NCBI GenBank assembly: GCA_044226195.1 | Contig: JBGAHO010000017.1 | Span: forward strand, 10,330 to 74,329 | Direction: 5' to 3' | From: RPQJ01 sp044226195 | GTDB lineage: Bacteria > Pseudomonadota > Gammaproteobacteria > Steroidobacterales > Steroidobacteraceae | DNA: 64,000 nucleotides | Shown: positions 50,692 to 64,000 of the stretch, in pieces | Position numbering within the stretch: the first letter of the stretch is position 1 | How the letters are laid out: the number at the start of each line of letters is the position of its first letter | Made by a program: the position numbers and the translations under genes | The notes under the pieces: generated by a model | Databases searched by the model: none | Seen by the model: only the letters and a program-made list of their open reading frames with translations | What the model was told of the DNA's origin: nothing

Positions 50692-51171
50692 TTACCAGCG
50701 GTAATGCGCGAACGCCTTGTTGGCATCGGCCATGCGATGCGTGTCTTCGCGCTTGCGCACGGCGGCACCGCGGTTCTCGCTCGCCTCGAGCAGCTCGGAG
50801 GCGAGGCGCTGCGACATGGACTTCTCGCTGCGCGCGGCGGCGGCGTCGATGACCCAGCGCATGGCCAGGGTCTGGCGGCGCGAGGCGCGCACTTCGACCG
50901 GCACCTGGTAGGTGGCGCCGCCGACGCGGCGGGACTTCACCTCGACCATCGGCTTGACGTTGTCGAGCGCCTGCGTGAGCAGGTCGATGGCCTGGTCGGC
51001 CGGGCGGCCGGTCTTCTCGGCCATGCGGTCGATCGCACCGTAGACGATGCGCTCGGCGACGGATTTCTTGCCGCGCTCCATGACCATGTTCATGAACTTC
51101 GCCAGCAGGATGCTGTTGAACTTCGGGTCCGGGAGGATCGTGCGGGTGGGTGCTTGGGAACGACGCGACAT
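50692..51171 (-). CDS. rpsG: 30S ribosomal protein S7
   Basis: A 159-residue S7: MSRRSQAPTRTILPDPKFNS and RVGGATYQVPVEVR, ending REDTHRMADANKAFAHYRW. It nucleates the 30S head; in E. coli it represses the str operon. It is 33 bases before fusA. Confidence 0.98.
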   Translation of the reverse strand: MSRRSQAPTRTILPDPKFNSILLAKFMNMVMERGKKSVAERIVYGAIDRMAEKTGRPADQAIDLLTQALDNVKPMVEVKSRRVGGATYQVPVEVRASRRQTLAMRWVIDAAAARSEKSMSQRLASELLEASENRGAAVRKREDTHRMADANKAFAHYRW

Positions 51172-51227
51172 GTTGGTTTCCGCTGTTTCGGGTGGCTAGC
51201 GACGGGTCCGCTGGCGAATGGTGTGGA

Positions 51228-51602
51228 TCAGCCCTTCGGGCGCTTGGCGCCGTACTTCGAGCGGCTCTGGCGGCGCTCGGTCACGCCGGCGCAGTCGAGC
51301 GTGCCGCGCACCGTGTGGTAGCGCACGCCCGGCAGGTCCTTCACGCGGCCGCCGCGGATGAGCACCACCGAGTGCTCCTGCAGGTTGTGGCCTTCGCCGC
51401 CGATGTAGCTGATCACTTCGTAGCCGTTGGTGAGGCGCACCTTGGCCACCTTGCGCAGGGCCGAGTTCGGCTTCTTCGGCGTGGTGGTGTAGACGCGCGT
51501 GCACACGCCGCGCTTCTGCGGCGAATTGCCCAGCGCGGGCACCTTGCTCTTGGCAGCGGCCTCGCGACGCGGGCCACGGATCAGCTGATTGACGGTAGAC
51601 AT
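51228..51602 (-). CDS. rpsL: 30S ribosomal protein S12
   Basis: A 124-residue S12, the same length as E. coli, with the decoding loop TTPKKPNSALRKVAKVRLT and the PGVRYHTVRGTLD loop. The lysines where streptomycin-resistance changes arise (PKKPNSA, VKDLPG) are wild type. ATG 51600-51602; the frame runs upstream without a matching N-terminus. Confidence 0.98.
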   Translation of the reverse strand: MSTVNQLIRGPRREAAAKSKVPALGNSPQKRGVCTRVYTTTPKKPNSALRKVAKVRLTNGYEVISYIGGEGHNLQEHSVVLIRGGRVKDLPGVRYHTVRGTLDCAGVTERRQSRSKYGAKRPKG

Positions 51603-51751
51603 TGTTCGGATCCGACTCCAGAGACGTACCGGCGGGCGCCATTCCGCGCATCGCCAAAGAAGCACCGGGCCGCCTTGGCGGCGGCCCGATGTGGTTCTAA
51701 ACGGAGCCCGCGCGGGGTGATCGCCGGCGGGTTCCCGATGAAAGGGCCGAA

Positions 51752-51780
51752 ATTTTAGGGAGGGGGGCTGGCCCTGTCAA
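51752..51780 (-). promoter_or_regulatory. Sigma70 promoter of the str operon
   Basis: Minus-strand TTGACA (51775-51780, perfect) and TAAAAT (51752-51757) with a 17-base spacer, in the rpoC-rpsL gap. It would drive rpsL, rpsG, fusA and tuf with a leader of about 145 bases. Confidence 0.8.
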
Positions 51781-51814
51781 CTTACTGCACTGCAGCAGCC
51801 CCCTCCCCGGCCGG

Positions 51815-56032
<4,218 letters not shown>

Positions 56033-56065
56033 TGGTTCACCCGTTCAGTGACGGCCGGGGGCCGG

Positions 56066-60217
<4,152 letters not shown>

Positions 60218-60271
60218 GCGATCACCCTCTGCCCAGGTCGCCGCAATACCGCGACTGACTGCGGCTCACGA

Positions 60272-60325
60272 CTGAAATTTCAGCAAATAGCGAGGGCCGG
60301 CCGGCGGTGCTGACCGCCGACCGGC
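60272..60325 (-). promoter_or_regulatory. rplL-rpoB intergenic hairpins
   Basis: GCCGGCCGGCGGT (60296-60308) and ACCGCCGACCGGC (60313-60325) form a 13-bp stem that is one mismatch short of perfect on the plus strand and a G-U pair on the transcript. A perfect 12-bp palindrome CTGAAATTTCAG follows at 60272-60283. In E. coli the same gap carries an attenuator and an RNase III site; whether this stem acts that way is inferred. Confidence 0.5.
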
Positions 60326-60364
60326 TCCCCGAGGCCACGGGCCGCGAGCGCCCGCGCATCGCGG

Positions 60365-60751
<387 letters not shown>

Positions 60752-60808
60752 TGTCATAGCTCCTGAAAAATGTGTTGCAGTAATACCGTCGAATCGAGCG
60801 ATGCCGCG

Positions 60809-61339
60809 TCAGGCGGCGGCGCTCTTCTGGTCCTTGACCGCGGCGATCGTGCGCACGAGCTTCGCGTGGGGCTCGGCGAGCGTCCGCACGAACTTGCCGA
60901 TCGGGGCCTTGAGAACGCCGAGCAGCTGGGCGAGTGCCTGTTCCTTGGTGGGCAGGCTCGCCACGCGCTCGAGGTCCTTGGCCGGCAGCACGACGCCGCC
61001 GATCGACACCAGCGTCGGAACGAGCTTGTCGTTGTCCTTCGCAAATGCCTTGATCAGCCGCGCCGCCGCGCCCGGGTCCTCCTGCGAGAAGGCGAGGATC
61101 AGCGGGCCCTTGAGCTTCTCGCCGACGCACTCGAACTGAGTGCCGGCGACCGCCCGACGGGCCAGCGTGTTCTTCACCACGCGCATGTAGACTCCGGAAG
61201 CGCGTGCCTTGGCTCGCAACTCGGTGAGTTTCGAGACCGGCAGCCCGCGATACTCCGCGGCAACCACGGACAGCGCCTTCTGCGCGACCGCGGCCACCTC
61301 GGTGACCAGCGCCTTCTTGTCGTCCAATCGAAGCGCCAT
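60809..61339 (-). CDS. rplJ: 50S ribosomal protein L10
   Basis: A 176-residue L10 (E. coli 165): ALRLDDKKALVTEVAAVAQK and YRGLPVSKLTELRAKAR, with a helical C-terminus that holds L7/L12 dimers. It binds its own leader to repress rplJL; a leader-like structure lies upstream. Confidence 0.98.
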   Translation of the reverse strand: MALRLDDKKALVTEVAAVAQKALSVVAAEYRGLPVSKLTELRAKARASGVYMRVVKNTLARRAVAGTQFECVGEKLKGPLILAFSQEDPGAAARLIKAFAKDNDKLVPTLVSIGGVVLPAKDLERVASLPTKEQALAQLLGVLKAPIGKFVRTLAEPHAKLVRTIAAVKDQKSAAA

Positions 61340-61437
61340 GTCTTCCTCCTGGCCTGAAGATCAAACAAACGAGCGCCCGTCCCTGAACGCTCACCCTTCG
61401 TTAGAAGGCGGACCTTCGGCAGCTGGACACTGACTCG

Positions 61438-61505
61438 GGTACCACCATCTGCGCAGGCCGTCGCGATTAAGGGGAGCCTTCGCCTCCCCGCCTGCGGTCT
61501 TCGAT
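61438..61505 (-). promoter_or_regulatory. L10-leader-like RNA
   Basis: On the minus strand GAAGACCGCAGGC opens a stem whose partner GCCTGCG precedes CAGATGGTGGT, with an inner GGGGAG/CTCCCC hairpin (stem bases 61452-61458 with 61490-61496; inner 61471-61476 with 61484-61489). This arrangement matches what I recall of L10 leaders in beta/gammaproteobacteria. It lies in the 256-base rplA-rplJ gap. A TTGACA at 61581-61586 has no good -10. Confidence 0.7.
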
Positions 61506-61595
61506 GATGACCGGCGCCTGCTCGGCTCCCGTCCCGGGGGACGGGGGCTCGGCCGGTGCCGGCCCTGCATCAAATCGTTATGTCAAAAAACTGGC

Positions 61596-62300
61596 TCAAT
61601 GCGCCGCGGTGACCAGGCTCGACTGGTCCACCGGCACGCCGGGGCCCATCGTCGAGGACACGGACACGCGCTTGAGGTACACGCCCTTCGACGCCGCCGG
61701 CTTCGACTTCTGCAGGTCGGCGAGCAGCGCGTGCAGGTTCTCGTTGAGCTTCTGCACGTCGAAGCTGGCCTTGCCGATCGTGCAGTGCACGACGCCCGCC
61801 TTGTCGGCCCGGAAGCGCACCTGGCCGGCCTTCGCGTTGCGCACGGCGCCCGCGACGTCCGGGGTCACGGTGCCGACCTTCGGGTTCGGCATCAGGCCGC
61901 GGGGGCCGAGGATCTGGCCGAGCTGGCCGACGACGCGCATCGCGTCCGGGCTCGCCACGACCACGTCGAAATTCATCTCGCCGGCCTTCACCTTCTCGGC
62001 GAGGTCCTCGAGGCCGACGATGTCGGCGCCCGCTTCACGCGCGGCGTCGGCATTCTTGCCCGAGGTGAACACGGCGACGCGCACCACCTTGCCGGTGCCG
62101 TTCGGCAGCACGCTCGAGCCGCGGACCTGCTGGTCGGACTTCGAGGCATCGATGCCGAGGTTCACGGCCACGTCGACGGCTTCGTCGAACTTGGCGTTGG
62201 CGAACTGCTTGACGAGGCCCAGGGCCTCCTCGATCGGATACTGCTTGCCCGGAACGATCTTCTCGGCCCAGGGCTTCTGACGCTTCACGACGGCAACCAT
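61596..62300 (-). CDS. rplA: 50S ribosomal protein L1
   Basis: A 234-residue L1, the same length as E. coli: GLMPNPKVGTVTPDVAGAV and FDEAVDVAVNLGIDASKSD. It moves the E-site tRNA and represses the rplKA operon in E. coli. ATG 62298-62300, 1 base after rplK. Confidence 0.98.
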   Translation of the reverse strand: MVAVVKRQKPWAEKIVPGKQYPIEEALGLVKQFANAKFDEAVDVAVNLGIDASKSDQQVRGSSVLPNGTGKVVRVAVFTSGKNADAAREAGADIVGLEDLAEKVKAGEMNFDVVVASPDAMRVVGQLGQILGPRGLMPNPKVGTVTPDVAGAVRNAKAGQVRFRADKAGVVHCTIGKASFDVQKLNENLHALLADLQKSKPAASKGVYLKRVSVSSTMGPGVPVDQSSLVTAAH

Positions 62301-62301
62301 G

Positions 62302-62733
62302 TCACACCCCCTCCACGTCGACGCCCATGCTGCGGGCGCTGCCCGCAATCGTGCGCACGGCCGCATCGAGGTCGGCGGCGGTCAGATCCGGGGTCTTGGT
62401 CTTCGCGATGTCCTCGAGCTGCTTGCGGCTGATCTTGCCCACCTTGGCGGTGTTCGGCGTGCCGCTGCCCTTCTCGATGCCGATCGCCTTGCGGATCAGC
62501 ACGGACGCCGGGGGCGTCTTCATGATGAAGGTGAAGCTGCGATCGCTGTACACGGTGATCACCACCGGGATCGGCAGCCCCTTCTCGAGGCTCTGGGTCT
62601 GCGCATTGAACTGCTTGCAGAACTCCATGATGTTGACGCCCTGCTGGCCGAGCGCCGGACCGATCGGCGGGCTCGGGTTCGCCTGGCCTGCAGGCACCTG
62701 CAGCTTGACGTAGCCCTGTACTTTCTTTGCCAT
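62302..62733 (-). CDS. rplK: 50S ribosomal protein L11
   Basis: A 143-residue L11 (E. coli 142): GQANPSPPIGPALGQQGVNI, the thiostrepton-site proline helix, and SARSMGVDVEGV at the end. It is at the base of the stalk. Confidence 0.98.
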   Translation of the reverse strand: MAKKVQGYVKLQVPAGQANPSPPIGPALGQQGVNIMEFCKQFNAQTQSLEKGLPIPVVITVYSDRSFTFIMKTPPASVLIRKAIGIEKGSGTPNTAKVGKISRKQLEDIAKTKTPDLTAADLDAAVRTIAGSARSMGVDVEGV

Positions 62734-62780
62734 CTCTCTCTACCTCTGGTGGGTCCGAACGCCCTCGCGGGCTCCCCGTG

Positions 62781-63314
62781 TCAGGCCTTTTCGACCTGGC
62801 TGAAATCGAGTTCCACGGGCGTCGAGCGCCCGAGGATCTGCACCGCCACCTGCAGGCGGTTCTTTTCGTAGTTGACCGACTCGACGACCCCGTTGAAGTC
62901 GTTGAACGGCCCGTTGGTGACGCGCACCACCTCGCCCGGCTCGAACAGCACCTTCGGCCGCGGCTTCTCGGCGCCTTCCTCGACGCGACGCAGGATCGCG
63001 TTGGCTTCCTTGTCGGTGATCGGCGCGGGCTTCTCCGGCGTGCCGCCGATGAAGCCGAGCACCTTGGGCGTCTCGCGCACCAGGTGCCAGGTGTCCTCGT
63101 TCATCTCCATCTGCACGAGCACGTAGCCCGGAAAGAACTTGCGCTCGCTCTTGCGGCGCTGCCCGTCGCGCATCTCGACCACTTCCTCGGTCGGCACCAG
63201 GATCTCGCCGAACTTGTCGTCGAGGCTGTGCAGCTTGATGCGGTCCCTCAGGGACTCCGAGACCTTGTGCTCGAAATTCGAATACGCATGAACCACGTAC
63301 CAGCGCAGCGCCAC
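62781..63314 (-). CDS. nusG: Transcription termination/antitermination protein NusG
   Basis: A 177-residue NusG (E. coli 181): RWYVVHAYSNFEHKVSESL (NGN domain) and a C-terminal KOW domain with FEPGEVVRVTNGPFNDFNG. It couples RNA polymerase to Rho and to the ribosome through S10. It is 1 base after the secE stop. Confidence 0.98.
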   Translation of the reverse strand: MALRWYVVHAYSNFEHKVSESLRDRIKLHSLDDKFGEILVPTEEVVEMRDGQRRKSERKFFPGYVLVQMEMNEDTWHLVRETPKVLGFIGGTPEKPAPITDKEANAILRRVEEGAEKPRPKVLFEPGEVVRVTNGPFNDFNGVVESVNYEKNRLQVAVQILGRSTPVELDFSQVEKA

Positions 63315-63315
63315 G

Positions 63316-63693
63316 TCAGTCTCCCTTGGCGGTCACGGCATGCATCAGCGCGCCGAGCCCGAGGTCGAGGGCCCAGAAGAAGATGCCCATCACCACGATC
63401 ACCACGACAACCACCAGCGTGGTCTGCATCGTCTCCTGGCGCGTCGGCCAGACGACCTTGCGCAGTTCGACGCGGGAGCCCTGCACGAAGGCCCACAGCG
63501 TCTTGCCCTGCGCCGACTGCAGCGCGACGGCCACGCCGGCGCCGAGCGTCGCGAGCACGATCAGCCAGCGCACGACCAGCGGGTACGCATCGAGCAGGTA
63601 GAAGGCGGCGATGCCTCCCACCAGGATCGCCACGGCTGCGACCAGCTTGGCGGTGTCCAGCGCGCTGGCGCCGGTTTGAACCTGTTCGGTCAT
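63316..63693 (-). CDS. secE: Protein translocase subunit SecE
   Basis: A 125-residue SecE (E. coli 127) with three membrane helices: two near the N-terminus (about 15-35 and 40-58) and the essential one after the amphipathic SRVELRKVVWPTRQET. It stabilises SecY. ATG 63691-63693. Confidence 0.97.
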   Translation of the reverse strand: MTEQVQTGASALDTAKLVAAVAILVGGIAAFYLLDAYPLVVRWLIVLATLGAGVAVALQSAQGKTLWAFVQGSRVELRKVVWPTRQETMQTTLVVVVVIVVMGIFFWALDLGLGALMHAVTAKGD

Positions 63694-63744
63694 GTGCTGT
63701 TCGGGCCCTGCCAGCCGTCCGAACGTTCCTTCAAGCGTCTCGAC

Positions 63745-63820
63745 TGGCAGGCCAGGAGGGAATCGAACCCCCAACCTGCGGTTTTGGAGACCGCCGCTCT
63801 GCCAATTGAGCTACTGGCCT
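63745..63820 (-). tRNA. trpT: tRNA-Trp (CCA)
   Basis: A 76-base cloverleaf on the minus strand. The acceptor stem AGGCCAG (5' end at 63820) pairs with CTGGCCT; the CCA end is encoded. Anticodon CCA is at 63785-63787 in the loop CTCCAAA; the T-loop is GGTTCGATTCC. It lies between tuf and secE as in E. coli, probably in the same transcript. Confidence 0.97.
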
Positions 63821-63853
63821 GCGCTTGATCGGAACGTCAGACGACCGGACGTG

Positions 63854-64000
<147 letters not shown>

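Noticed and set aside
61558..61586. TTGACA on the minus strand before rplJ as a promoter
   Set aside because: No acceptable -10 lies 16-19 bases downstream.

Overview
The window is a high-GC bacterial chromosome segment, and its gene content and order point to Gammaproteobacteria. The clusters leuS-lptE, holA-nadD-rsfS-rlmH, miaB-phoH-ybeY-corC-lnt and uvrA/MFS/ssb, followed by the full rif-str-S10-spc-alpha block, are arranged as in that class. LptE, Lnt, YhdP and several lipobox proteins imply an outer membrane. The order cannot be fixed from sequence alone; high GC and frequent GTG/TTG starts would suit a Nevskiales, Steroidobacterales or Chromatiales type lineage, but this is inference.

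Layout. 1-1.6 kb: 3' end of purK and an ExeA-type ATPase carrying an FHA domain (+). 1.6-15 kb: a mostly minus-strand housekeeping run (holA-nadD-rsfS-rlmH, then osmC-like-maf-rng-yhdP-nitrilase-tldD-small membrane protein), many genes joined by 4-base stop/start overlaps. It is interrupted by a plus-strand pip gene between lptE and holA. 15-18.4 kb: leuS, with a large inverted repeat between leuS and lptE, and a divergent YidB-like gene. 18.4-25.2 kb: the minus-strand chain ssb, miaB, phoH, ybeY, corC, lnt, MBL-fold hydrolase. 25.3-29.4 kb: MFS transporter divergent from uvrA, with a LexA-box-like site in the uvrA promoter. 29.4-33.1 kb: the only accessory-looking stretch, holding two paralogous Ala-rich lipoproteins, a GNAT acetyltransferase, pepQ and mscL. 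It is bounded by copies of a GGGGACATTCC-type REP-like repeat that overlap the stop codons of uvrA and mscL.

33.2-64 kb: one continuous minus-strand gene-expression block. In transcription order: tuf (partial), tRNA-Trp, secE, nusG, rplK, rplA, rplJ, rplL, rpoB, rpoC; rpsL, rpsG, fusA, tuf; rpsJ, rplC, rplD, rplW, rplB, rpsS, rplV, rpsC, rplP, rpmC, rpsQ; rplN, rplX, rplE, rpsN, rpsH, rplF, rplR, rpsE, rpmD, rplO, secY, rpmJ; rpsM, rpsK, rpsD, rpoA, rplQ, closed by a strong intrinsic terminator. Sequence-level control signals include an L10-leader-like RNA before rplJ, sigma70-type promoters before rpsL and between rpsJ and rplC, and hairpins in the rplL-rpoB and fusA-tuf gaps.

Functionally the window covers transcription, translation, ribosome maturation, secretion, envelope biogenesis and DNA repair. 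No CRISPR array, prophage, complete insertion sequence or defence system was seen. No stretch longer than 300 bases lacks a gene. I found no convincing new multi-gene system; the most unusual material is the REP-like repeat set with the small lipoprotein block, the leuS-lptE inverted repeat, the basic tails on ribosome-associated proteins, and the separate promoter inside the S10 operon.
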